Positions 51,772 to 61,695 of a DNA stretch of 64,000 nt are shown piece after piece (positions within the stretch are counted from its first letter, which is position 1; every line of letters begins with the position of its first letter). A model generated the notes under the pieces. It worked only from the letters and a program-made list of their open reading frames with translations, was not told the origin of the DNA and searched no databases. The stretch comes from Skeletonema tropicum (Eukaryota > Bacillariophyta > Thalassiosirophyceae > Thalassiosirales > Thalassiosiraceae): assembly GCA_037178625.1 (NCBI GenBank), contig JAWZXG010000026.1, positions 186,001 through 250,000 of the forward strand, written 5' to 3'. Position numbers and translations under genes: made by a program.

Positions 51772-53979
51772 AGCTGAACTTGGATTGGGGTCATAGTTCT
51801 GCGGGTAGTTCTGCTGGTATTGTTCTTGAGGAGGATACTGCTGCTGATAGTGTTGTTGGTATTGTTGCTGCTGTGGAGGGTACTGTTGTTGATGATGCGG
51901 AGGGTATCCTCCCCCGTGATATTGTTGAGGAGGGGGGTAATAATGCATCGGAGGAGGGCCACCATATTGACCGTACTGTTGCTCTTCTTGTTGTTTGTAC
52001 TTTAGCTGCTCTTGATCATTGGTACTAACAGTTGCTGCGTCATCACCATTACCACCACTGAGGACTCGGTATACAAAACTAGCAGCACCCTCTAGTTGGG
52101 ATTTCGACTTGGCTGCTGCGTCAGAAATCATGACTTCCTCATCTCCTCCATATCTGTCCATTCTGCTGTGCGCGGAAGCTTCATCTAATGACAAGCTGGG
52201 GTCGCCTTGCATGTTAGACATATTGTTGTTTGTTCCCAAGTTTGGGAATTGTCCGTATGGTGAAATTGGATTGTTTCCGTAGGGAGATGTTGGATGCTGA
52301 GGATAATAATTTTGAGGACTTCCAGGAGGAGATCCACCATATCCTCCATACCCTTGACCATTCATCGGTGAGCCGTAACCAGATGCTCCAAAATTGATGA
52401 ATTCTCCTTGTGGTGTAGGTTGTGCTGTGGGTGGAATAAACACGCTGGGGTTACTCTTTTTAGGATCGTAGGTGGCAGCTGCCCTGTTGGCAAGTTTAGG
52501 GTTGGGATTAGGAGCTTCATCTGTAACCTGAGACCTCCAATCCAGATTTGCATCTTGTCTCTCTTCAACTTGCTGCTGCTGTTGCTGCATTTGCTGCTGT
52601 GGCACTTGCTGCTGCTGTTGCTTCTCCACTGGCTTTGGTTGAGTCGCCTGAGTAGATTCCTGTTTGTTGGGTGTAGCAGACGGTGCGGCACCCTGGGCGA
52701 TACCTAGCAATTGTTTCCAAGGAGTAGGTACTACGGGATTCATCGATGACGTATCGTCTTCCCCTCCTCCCCCTGACTTTGTCGAGTTACCCTTTGAATT
52801 GACAGTTACTGGACTTTTGGAACTCGCGCTACGTAGTTGAGCCTGTGCGGAAGCAGCCGAGATTTGTACATCTGATGTCTTCTTGACGGACGCTGATTGA
52901 TCCAGCTTGGACTGTGCTTCGGCCGAACCGTCAGACTTTGTCTCTGTCTTGCTTTCGGATGAGGAGGGCGAAGAAGAATCTTTTGCATTCGTTCCTTTAT
53001 CAGCACTGGCAGTATCCGATGTGCTTTCCTTTTCTTCGTCGACTGTTTCAAGGCCATTCTTATTGCCACTGCCACCACCACCACCACCATTGGTGTTACC
53101 ACGACCACTAGCACTCAGCACAGATGGGGTATCCTTCGAAAGAATAGTACCATCGCCACTTCCACTCGAGATAAATGAATTATCGCTAACATCAGGTCCT
53201 AAACACATGTCACAGTCCAAGATCCTATCAATCCAATGTTTCTGTCCACCTCTCATTTCCCTCTCTATATCTTTTTCCTCGAGAGCTGTATCAATCGCAT
53301 TCATGACATTTCCCATGTTCAACAAGTCTGTAACGTGGATTGTCGATCTCGACGTGTTCCCATCCGTGACGAAGCTCATGTCTTCATTGGTACCCGCCAG
53401 GGACTCATCCAAGTACAATGAAGGCTTACTGGACGAGCTAGATTCCTTACTAGAAGTCTTGCTCGGGGCATCATCTTCAGTCACCCTCCCACTACTGCTA
53501 CTATAGGACGAAGCCGCATCTCCCGATGATTCCGACCTCGAATCAGCCCCGGATCCAGTAGTAACCGACTCTGGATCCGGCGATGCCGTCCCAGTCCGTG
53601 CAAGCTGCGTCGTACTGGGCAAAGAAGCTGTCGTCGCTGCTGGACTCTTCATCGGCTTGGATGCAACTGCTGCTCCTGCTCCTCCTCCCATGCTATTGCT
53701 ATTCTCCTTCTTATTCTTATTCTTCCTCAACTTCCCCATCAACCCTCCTTTCTTATCCTTCTTATTTGGCACTTGTGGCTTTTGAAGCATCTGTTGCTGA
53801 CCCTTGGCCAAGATGTCTCTTGCTACGCCCTTGGCAGCCGCGGCGGCTTCGGCCTGAGTACCGCCCGCCTTGATTACCTCGACTGCCTTGGCTACTGCCG
53901 CCGCTGAGGCTTGTTTTTTGAGTTCATCGACATTGGTTGCGGCACCACCGCCGCCTCCTTTGCTCCGAGTGAGCAACAT
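51712..53979 (-). CDS. Pro/Gln-rich low-complexity protein, long paralogue
   Basis: 755 residues. An N-terminal Ala-rich helix-forming region (AAAVAKAVEVIKAGGTQAEAAAAAKGVARDI) is followed by a Lys-rich patch (LMGKLRKNKNKKENS), long Ser/Thr-rich spacers, a segment MCLGPDVSDNSF, then EERQDANLDWRSQV (matching EERQEANDDWRR in the shorter paralogues), AYDPKK/ATYDPKK followed by VFIPP, and a Gln/Tyr/Pro-rich tail with YPPQQQ repeats ending QRFAT. It is the longest member of the family and probably the best preserved. No enzymatic or membrane domain; function unknown. It is divergent from SLATT-like copy E across a 607-bp spacer and upstream of copy D on the same strand. Confidence 0.7.
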   Translation of the reverse strand: MLLTRSKGGGGGAATNVDELKKQASAAAVAKAVEVIKAGGTQAEAAAAAKGVARDILAKGQQQMLQKPQVPNKKDKKGGLMGKLRKNKNKKENSNSMGGGAGAAVASKPMKSPAATTASLPSTTQLARTGTASPDPESVTTGSGADSRSESSGDAASSYSSSSGRVTEDDAPSKTSSKESSSSSKPSLYLDESLAGTNEDMSFVTDGNTSRSTIHVTDLLNMGNVMNAIDTALEEKDIEREMRGGQKHWIDRILDCDMCLGPDVSDNSFISSGSGDGTILSKDTPSVLSASGRGNTNGGGGGGSGNKNGLETVDEEKESTSDTASADKGTNAKDSSSPSSSESKTETKSDGSAEAQSKLDQSASVKKTSDVQISAASAQAQLRSASSKSPVTVNSKGNSTKSGGGGEDDTSSMNPVVPTPWKQLLGIAQGAAPSATPNKQESTQATQPKPVEKQQQQQVPQQQMQQQQQQVEERQDANLDWRSQVTDEAPNPNPKLANRAAATYDPKKSNPSVFIPPTAQPTPQGEFINFGASGYGSPMNGQGYGGYGGSPPGSPQNYYPQHPTSPYGNNPISPYGQFPNLGTNNNMSNMQGDPSLSLDEASAHSRMDRYGGDEEVMISDAAAKSKSQLEGAASFVYRVLSGGNGDDAATVSTNDQEQLKYKQQEEQQYGQYGGPPPMHYYPPPQQYHGGGYPPHHQQQYPPQQQQYQQHYQQQYPPQEQYQQNYPQNYDPNPSSAAYYDQVQVSSPMHNQRFAT

Positions 53980-54586
53980 CTTTTAAACTCTCTTGCTGAT
54001 GATGGGAAGAGAAGTTGTGATCGATCACCACTACTATGGCTCAACAAGTGCAGTGGAATGGTCTCCTTGATCTTTCAATGTAGTATGTAGTTAGACCACA
54101 GTGAAGGCTTTGTTCGGTCATCGGCATGCAAGAAGAGATACTTAGATGCTAGCTTGTGTTTGCGCCATCAAAGTGGCGATTGGCAGTGCTGGAATGAGTT
54201 GCCACTTTCCGACTTTCAAGAAGTACAGGAAGGCGTTGGCTCGCCAATCTTGTCACACATAACATGAGAATTACGAGAACCTTTACGAGAACTTCGAATG
54301 AGAAAGTAAAGTTCAAGCGTGACACACATGAAATTTAGAAGAACTCGTATGAGAAAGTGAATAAATCTGTTATTTTATTTGTGACTATTTGAAGTTTTTC
54401 GTTTGTGATGTCATTAGGGGACATAAGCTTCCCATCTATCTCCCACTCCCATCCAAGCTTTGAGAATGAGAACACTAAACACAGCACAATCAATCCAAAT
54501 CTTCTTCTCCCATCATCCTACATCCTACATCCTACTTACCTATGAACCTCCTATGAACTCGCATCGCACAGAAGAAGGAGTCCAAG
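53980..54586. promoter_or_regulatory. Divergent promoter region
   Basis: Lies between the starts of the long Pro/Gln-rich gene (minus) and SLATT-like copy E (plus). Direct repeats with ACGAGAAC...GAATGAGAAAGT / GTATGAGAAAGTG occur near 54290-54360. No named site recognised. Confidence 0.45.
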
Positions 54587-56167
54587 ATGATGGAAAGATT
54601 GATGGAAAGCAAGGTAGGGTCGTATGGTGCACCTTTGCCACGAAATGACGACTGGTATGACGCTGTGGAGTTGTCTGTGTCTGAGGTTGATGATGATGAA
54701 ACTCCACCTCCCGATGCCGATGCTGCGGATATGGCACAGGCAGAGGCTACATCTCCTGATCAAAATATGGTCAAGTACATAAAATACAATGAAGAATGGG
54801 TGACACTGATGAAGGAAGACAAGTTGGTGGTGATTAATTTCACTTCGTCAGAGTGAGTAAGAAAAGATGATTTGTGTACTCCTCTCCATTTGCCAAGCTA
54901 CCTTGTGGGGAATGTATTTATAGTAACATTTAATTTGACATGAGACTCACTCAACCATTGTTTCATCATGTGCAGGTCGGCGTTCTGCTCATTTGTAGCA
55001 TCCTTTTTCGAAACCATGCCCAAAGATTATCCCAATGTAATCTTTGCCATTGTTGATCTCGATAATCAAGATAAAATTGCAACATATTGTGATGTTAACA
55101 TTAATGCCCTGCCAATATTTCAATTCTACATGCGGGGGGTGAAGGTAAAGGAGTTGGCAGGTGCAGATGCGAGTGTGGATAAATTGACAGAGGATATTGC
55201 TGCTCTTGATCTTGGCGAAGCGCTAGTTCCGAACATGTTCATGACACCTCTACCACGTCCTACAGACACCAAGTTTAATGTGTCGCAGAAAAAAGTTAGG
55301 AACACAAAGAATCATGGTTTCCAGAGAATGGCAGAAGAATACACTCGACTTGCCCTGAAGTTCGAAAGTGCGAAGATTCAACACAAACTCGCCATGGAGT
55401 ACTTCGACTTTCGTGCGTATTACTTCGTCTTCTTACCCGTGACTCTCATCGCTACTTTCATTACAATCATTGGCTTCCTTATTTCAGGAAATGCTCAGGA
55501 TGACAAAGGCGCTGACGGTGGCGATGGAGCAGCTGAAGATTCGGTGGGTGATTTTGAGCCCCTATTGACAGGACAGTCGAAGCAGATCTTGTCTCTTGTG
55601 GTGGGTATTCTGGGTGCTATCTCAACTTTGTTCAATGCGATTGGCAAGCGCACTAACTTTCAGAGTCAAAGTGACATGCATCGTTCGGCAGTGAAGGCAT
55701 TGGAGAAGATCTGTCTTACTGTAGAGTTTGAGAGGGAATGGTTCGATAGGAAAGGTCTCGAACCCGATCCTGAAAAGGCTGGTGCTGGTTCCGATGGCGG
55801 CAAAAAGCTTGCCGAGTCGTTGGGTGCTGCTGATTTGAAGACTCACCAGTCGAGCTTCAAGGCGATGTTGGATGCCTGTTGTGACTCTCCAGTACCCGAC
55901 GAAGTGTCTCAAGCGTTTACTTTGCTGGAGCAAATATTTTGTCTAAATGTATACGATAAAGGTTGCAGCGACATCAGGCCTCTTATGTATCATTATCACA
56001 AGCTGTGGAAGGAGTACTCTACATATTGGTTGTGGCCTTGGAAAGCGCCGTCTATCAAAGTCTCCAAAAAAATCAAAGAATGGAAGAGAGAAAGGGCGAA
56101 CTTTTTGAAAGACGATGATGACGGATTGCTCCACCGTGTCCTCGCCTGCTGTTGCTGTGGCAAATGA
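54587..56167 (+). CDS. Thioredoxin-like (SxxC) + SLATT-like two-TM fusion, copy E
   Basis: Exons 54587-54852 and 54976-56167; intron 54853-54975 (123 nt, GTGAGTAAG...GTGCAG, phase 2); 485 residues. The N-terminus is acidic, then a thioredoxin fold: MVKYIKYNEEWVTLMKEDKL, VVINFTSS, then ESAFCSF in place of WCGPC (Ser for the nucleophilic Cys), IFAIVDLDNQDKIA and INALPIFQFYMRGVKVKELAG. The linker is shorter than in copy C. The two-TM part follows: RLALKFESAKIQHKLAMEYF, TM1 YYFVFLPVTLIATFITIIGF, acidic loop, TM2 ILSLVVGILGAISTLFNAIG, MHRSAVKALEKI, MLDACCDSPVP, YSTYWLWPWKAPS and a Cys-rich end (LACCCCGK). All reading frames are intact after splicing. It is most similar to copy C, including the intron. 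Confidence 0.78.
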
Positions 56168-56556
56168 TTGGGTTAGCTGCTGATTTGAAAACTACCAAGT
56201 TAGCTTCAAGGAGATGTTGGATGCCTGTTGCGACTCTCCGGTACCCGACGAAGTGTCTCAAGCGTTTACTTTGCTGGAGCAAATATTTTGTCTAAATGTA
56301 TACGATAAAGGTTGCAGCGACATCAGGCCTCTTATGTATCATCAAGGGAATAACTAGTATCATTATCGCAAGCTCTGGAAGGAGTACTCCACGTATTGGT
56401 TGTGGCTTTGGAAAGCGCCGTCTAAGTATCAAAGTCTCCAAAAAAGTCAAACAATGGACGAAAGAAAGGGCAATCTATGGAGACAATGACGACGATGAAG
56501 AAAACGTGCGAAGCTGCTTTTGCTGCGGCAGATATTGGCAATGGAAGATAAGTTAA
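56168..56556 (+). pseudogene. Tandem partial copy of the copy E 3' end (copy F)
   Basis: Repeats 55820-56167 almost exactly (CTTTGCTGGAGCAAATATTT, GTTGCAGCGACATCAGGCCT and others), with internal stops and a short insertion after CTTATGTATCAT. Its last part (KVKQWTKERAIYGDNDDDEE, CFCCGRYW) is closer to copy C than to copy E, suggesting recombination between family members. Confidence 0.85.
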
Positions 56557-56639
56557 TTGACATTGGAGTCTGAGTATTGAGATCTGAGAAACTTGCTGTG
56601 GAGGCAGTAAATGAAGTACCATTACTGAGGAAGCAGCAC

Positions 56640-56720
56640 ACATGTTGGTTAGTTATAATTTCGCCCCTTGAGGGCTAATCAGACGTACTTTCAAATTTCT
56701 GTTATTACTATGTTTAGACT
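56640..56720 (+). repeat. Dispersed repeat shared with 20375-20460
   Basis: Same orientation as the other copy; see there for shared strings. Confidence 0.6.
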
Positions 56721-57038
56721 AGCGCGCGGCTAGCGCTTTGACGTGGTTTGTGGCAGTTGGCAGACCTCCGGCGCGAAGTCATCGTCGAATTTTCAGGTAT
56801 GCCATTGATTATTCTGCGTCGCAATTGTTGCGACGATCATACGCCGAGATAGAGCAGTTCACAGCATCCACCGCATGCGATAAAGTGTGAGCGAAAACGA
56901 AGAAGAATAGTCAAGGACCAAGTGCGTGGGGAATGGTAGGTGTATGTTGCCGTCGTTACGCAGGCGGGCTACATACCATAAATAAGTACTTATCTGTGAG
57001 ACTGCATTGCTAGCGATCATGACCCGATACTGCGGAGG

Positions 57039-57497
57039 TTGGCACGTTCACAAGATAAGATTGGATGGCGGCGGTTTATGGAAGGAATGATATCCAAGGA
57101 GTTCTGTGCGATTCAAGAGACACATCGTCGTCTGGAGGGCAGCTATCTTTCGGGCGCAAAATGGGCACAGAGCTTCTCAATCAAGCTGATGGAGATGACC
57201 CATGGACAGTGGCTGGTGAGGAATTTCTTGATTCATGATAAAATTTCTGGTATGCTTGCGTTAGAGAGGAAGGAGGAGCTACAAATAGCTATAGAGGAGC
57301 AGCAAGAGATGGGCTTAGAAGGGCTTGGAGAGGAGGATAAATATTTGATGGAAATCAATCTTGATGATCTCGAAACAACTTCTGGTGAACATCAGGCTTA
57401 TTGGCTGCTTTCAGTAAAAGCGGCACGTGAAGCCTTCTTGATACGTCGCCAGCGGGCTCAGGCAGCACTTCGACGCGGTCAAAACAACCACGGATAG
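57039..57497 (+). CDS. RT-associated diatom repeat ORF (fragment)
   Basis: 152 residues. The order DKIGWRRFMEGMISKEF, then WAQSFSIKLMEMTHGQWLVRNFLIHD, then KEELQIAIEEQQEMGLEGLGEEDKYLMEINLDDLETTSGEHQAYWL is a pattern I associate with a multi-copy diatom ORF often found downstream of LINE-like reverse transcriptases. No RT motif is present here, so it is a fragment or stand-alone copy. It is highly charged and helical with no signal or membrane segment. Function unknown. It lies in repeat-dense DNA. Confidence 0.5.
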   Translation: MARSQDKIGWRRFMEGMISKEFCAIQETHRRLEGSYLSGAKWAQSFSIKLMEMTHGQWLVRNFLIHDKISGMLALERKEELQIAIEEQQEMGLEGLGEEDKYLMEINLDDLETTSGEHQAYWLLSVKAAREAFLIRRQRAQAALRRGQNNHG

Positions 57498-57594
57498 AGA
57501 TGGGTATATGCTTATACTCTCGTGCAAATACTTGTATTTGTATATCTCGCCTGTATACAGGCTTATTGACATCCACGTCAATATATCCCGGGCT

Positions 57595-57715
57595 TTTAAA
57601 CGAGCTGTGGTAGGAGAGACAACCCTCTCCCGTGGTCCCGACTGCGACGCTGTTTGGTTCTGCCCTCGGCGTATGAAGACTCCAATTGTTGGTTCAATGA
57701 TGTCTAGGTAGCGAT
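57595..57715 (+). repeat. Dispersed repeat shared with 49545-49700
   Basis: Includes CGTGGTCCCGACTGCGACGC and GGTTCAATGATGTCTAGGTA. Inverted relative to the other copy. Confidence 0.75.
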
Positions 57716-57877
57716 AATGCAACATTTACCTAATTTCCTAAGTGATATGATATGTGAGGAAAGCGCAGATTATCGTTTTTTGAGATGAGTTGGACGTTGA
57801 AATACTAATTCCTATGTTCAAGTACCACTGAGTTGGCGCCAAAAACCTCTTGCGGAAAATCCAACTCAAGCTTGCAC

Positions 57878-58756
57878 TGCTAAAGACCTATGTGAATGAT
57901 CTAGTAGACTCTTAATACAATTAAGTACCTACGCAAATAATGAGCTCATGGTGAAGCTCTGCTGCCAAGTTTTGGCGATGGCATCACTTTCGTGTGGTCG
58001 GCTGGCGCGCCAGATAGAGGAACTACTCTCTACTCTAACACACCCTTTCAGCTGACCCACGATGCTGCTGGTTCGACTTGCTCTTTCATTCTGTTTCATG
58101 TGTCTTACCATTTCTATGTCTTGTTCGTTCTGTTTGCAATTTGTTGCGACCTGTTTTCATTCCGTCATCATCTCCCTCCGTAGTCCAAGATTTTGGCACC
58201 CTTTGAGGTGACGCATTCTCCGTGCCTATGCCACGGTCTATGCTCTCGCCACCCATTGAAGTGTTAGGATCTTCGGCACAGATATATTTTGCCAACACTG
58301 CTTGTTTTTCATCACATCTGGATTCTTATTCGGTTTGCTCACTTGACGTGGTTGAGGTTTTATGTGCGCAGTTTGCGACCTCTACCGTTCTTGTCTGTCG
58401 CTCCGTAGGTGTATCGTTTCGATGCCGAGCTGCAACTGTTCCCTGATCCGCTGTAGCTCCGTTTGGACTGGACTCTTAGTGTGGACTAGGTTGTCGATGT
58501 GGATGGTCTAAAGTCTGGTAGCGCTTAGTAGCGTTGACGTTATGTGCATTGGATAATACATATCGTATCGTCGGCACTTGTGTCATTCGGCCGGTGGTTT
58601 TGGCCGCCCTGTTTATACCCCTTTGTTTTACACGAGGTTGGGAGCTCGTGGACCTTTGCGTAGGTATGCTAAAGACCTATGTGAATGATCTAGTAGACTC
58701 TTAATACAATTAAGTACCTACGCAAATAATGAGCTCATGGTGAAGCTCTGCTGCCA
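57878..58756. repeat. 90-bp direct repeats TG...CA flanking 700 bp
   Basis: 57878-57967 and 58667-58756 read identically (TGCTAAAGACC...GCTCTGCTGCCA). TG...CA ends and direct orientation resemble LTRs, but the outer flanks (TGCAC versus TATGT) do not match and no polypurine tract abuts either copy. The 700 bp between have no gene-like frame. A TRIM-like element with a lost target duplication, or a plain duplication, are both possible. Confidence 0.6.
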
Positions 58757-58862
58757 TATGTAACAGAAATTTTAAAGTACGTCTGGTGGGCCCTCAAGAG
58801 GCGACATTATCTACGCTAAGTGATAACGAACATGTGCTGCAGTAGCTATTATCCGTAGGCCA

Positions 58863-58890
58863 TTTTTTGCGCCCATTTGGGCGCAAAAAT
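58863..58890. repeat. GCGCCCATTTGGGCGC palindrome (one of three)
   Basis: TTTTTTGCGCCCATTTGGGCGCAAAAAT. A second copy begins at 58924 and is split by the LTR element, continuing at 60051. A third is at 61245-61271. Confidence 0.85.
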
Positions 58891-58942
58891 CGATTTTGGC
58901 CCATCTCGAGATCGGCTCCAAATTTTTTTGCGCCCATATGGG

Positions 58943-60045
58943 TGCTAGAAGTCTCTCAACGTGGTTATTCTTTACACTTTGTGTTTCTCTATTTTAGGCT
59001 ATTTGACTCTTTCGAAATTAATCTGGAAATTGTGAGCTTATGCTCTGTGACACATCTGTGTCTGGTCTTGCTTTATTTTGATATGCGCTCGGCGCATTCA
59101 GTCAGGTCCCGTTTGGTATTCCGCGGTATTGCCGCCATAACCCGACTGCTGAGGAAAACTCCATCTGACACCCTCCCTTACTCAGGAGTCTGGTTGTCTT
59201 GATTCGTATACTCGTCTTCATCTTCCTCGCTGCTCTTTCTTGTCTCAATTGCTAGCCTCTCGTCGTCCAAAATCTGATCGTATGAGGCTTCTGCTGCTCT
59301 AATCTCTTCTAATGCTCTTTCTCTATCATTCATCGGCTCAATTGACATGGTGTCATTGCAGAAGTCCAGCAAATCTTTCTGTACTTCTGGATCATGTTCC
59401 AACACATAAGAATTCCTATCCTCCATCAAATTCTCAATCTTTACTTCTCTTATTTCACTCATATCTTGATGCTTTTCTCTCTTCTTATTGTCTCTCTTGA
59501 CTCTTCTTCTATCTGCTTGTTCTCGTCTCTCTTGACTCTTGTGTTCTATGCTCTCGTCTCTCTTGACTTTGTTCTCTCTGTCTGTCTCTCTCGACTGTTG
59601 TACTATTTTCTATCGTCGTCTCTCTCGACTCTTATCTTTTGACTCTCAGTATCTCTTGCCTCTTGTGCACTTTTAGTCTTGTTTCATTCTATCTGGATCT
59701 GGACCTCTATCCTCTCTATGCGTCTCTTCGCTATTCTATCTCTTTCTATTTGCTCTCTGCTTTCTCTTATCTACTCACGTAAATCGACCTCAAGGTTTTA
59801 CTTCGAAGTATGCTAGAAGTCTCTCAACGTGGCAATTCTTTACACTTTGTGTTTCTCTATTTTAGGCTATTTGACTCTTTCCTTTCTGGAAATTAATCTG
59901 GAAATTGTGAGCTTATGCTCTGTGACACATCTGTGTCTGGTCTTGCTTTATTTTGATATGCGCTCGGCGCATTCAGTCAGGTCCCGTTTGGTATTCCGCG
60001 GTATTGCCGCCATAACCCGACTGCTGAGGAAAACTCCATCTGACA
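58943..60045 (-). mobile_element. Non-autonomous LTR retrotransposon, 1.1 kb
   Basis: LTRs 58943-59170 (228 bp) and 59811-60045 (235 bp, one 7-bp indel) begin TGCTAGAAGTC and end ATCTGACA. They are flanked by the 5-bp duplication ATGGG (58938-58942 and 60046-60050). On the minus strand AAGGGAGGG abuts the left LTR, fitting a polypurine tract, so the element is minus-oriented with its 5' LTR on the right. The 640-bp interior encodes only one small protein and a CT-rich tract. No protease, integrase or RT is present. Confidence 0.87.
59178..59462 (-). CDS. Small acidic protein of the non-autonomous LTR element
   Basis: 94 residues on the element's sense strand, ending beside the polypurine tract. 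It is acidic and helical (KIENLMEDRNSYVLEHDPEVQKDLLDFCND; RERALEEIRAAEASYDQILDDERLAIETRK). It could be a gag remnant or an unrelated captured peptide; there is no zinc knuckle. Upstream on the minus strand is a purine-rich, AGTCAAGAGAGA-repeating leader (59465-59700). Confidence 0.5.
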   Translation of the reverse strand: MSEIREVKIENLMEDRNSYVLEHDPEVQKDLLDFCNDTMSIEPMNDRERALEEIRAAEASYDQILDDERLAIETRKSSEEDEDEYTNQDNQTPE

Positions 60046-60050
60046 ATGGG

Positions 60051-61695
60051 CGCAAAAATCGCTGGGTGGTGATACGCATTACTACGCCATTACGATGCCG
60101 ATCCTGCCGGTTCAAAGACCAATATTATTCCATTTAGTTAGTTTAGAGTGCATCTGCAACTTGGGTTGATCAGATTCCATCCACACGCCGAGATGTTGGG
60201 GGTGTCAAATCAGATGCATCGGCGTTGATCGGCGTCGTGAGACGATTTTGCATCAAAAATCACATATCTCACAAAAAGCATCCCCACCATGGTGCATCAC
60301 ATGGCGTTATCAGCCATAAAATGAACAGCAACAACGACTCCAACATGTCTCCTATCCCAAAATTTTGTGCTGAATCCATTTTTGAGGTCGGTGGGGCCTG
60401 AATCTCAACGGCTAAGGCTGTATAACGACGTGAACATAATGCATGTAAAATTGGCACAGTCGACATGAGAAGAACTGACCTCATATATTTACACCGACGC
60501 AAATACGATACCACCACACAATAATAACCGATACTATATACCTATGACGAAGTAATGGTGACTTGGTAGCCGCTATATTGCCCATAAAGTCGAGATTATC
60601 ACGTACTCGCTGCGCACCGGCATGTGTATGGAGAGCATGCCGATCACCAACTTGGCCGCTATGTGGGGGGCAGCAATCGATGCAATGGAGCCACCAAACG
60701 TCACCCCTCGTCCCAACAATATAATTTGTGGCAAATGGTGTGATATTCCTGGCAGATAATGACTTATACCTCTCCCAAACACTATGTCAGAGAAGTAACT
60801 TCATTACAATCACCAGAGGGCACACAATCAATAAAATAGAGAGCAATTAATCATTTCAAGTAGCCAAAGATGCCCCAAAACCGTTTTTTATATGTATTGA
60901 GTGAAATGGAAGTGTATTATAAAGTGTATCACTCCTGACATGGCCAAAGTAGAGTATAATTGAGTGTAATATGATGATTTTATGCACCTAATGGTGAGTA
61001 TTATTTCTCTTTATAGACAACGATTCATAGCAAGCCCTACAGGAATTAAACAGCCAATGATATTAACTTTGGGATAATAATCGCATCGTAGGTGTATTCG
61101 TTTCGTGTGTGGTGTTAGGGGTGTAGGAGCAAAGGTCATCATGGAGACCATCCTGTTGAGCTCAGAATTGGAGGCAGGTAGGAGGGAAAAGAGGCCAGAG
61201 TGAAGGGGCCTCTGTAGAATATCAACGTAGGAATTCAGTAAATATTTTTTGCGCCCATTTGGGCGCAAAAATTTGAGACCATTTTGACGAACGGAAGAAG
61301 ACCTCGATCATGGTCATGTCATGCCCTAGCAAAGGCACTTAGCCCAGATTTAGGGGACAACATGGGCAGTTTTCTGGGCGTTTTTACAAATAGGGGGACA
61401 AACTGGCCTTTTTTCTCAAAATAAATGTGTTTTAGTTTGGATGATCACGCGCAATTTGTTAGGCTCGCGTTTCTATGCCAGCGCAGTTTTGGTTTTGAGT
61501 TCAACTTTGTCCCCTGATTTTCTACGCACTCGTGTACGAGTTCCAAACGTAACGTGCATGCTAAATGCCAAAACACCTCCCCTTCTTCATCCTTCCTCTC
61601 CCCCGCCGCAGCGCCGCAGCAGAACAAAAAACAGTGAGAGAATAAGTAGACCAAGCCGTCAGCCGCCGCATTAGAAATTACACTCCCCAGCCATC
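60051..61695. other. Spacer, no supported gene
   Basis: 1.6 kb with the rest of the split palindrome at its left end and another GCGCCCATTTGGGCGC palindrome at 61245-61271. No frame with a recognisable domain. Confidence 0.5.

Noticed and set aside
57878..58756. Confirmed LTR retrotransposon
   Set aside because: No matching target duplication, polypurine tract or coding region; kept as an LTR-like repeat pair only.
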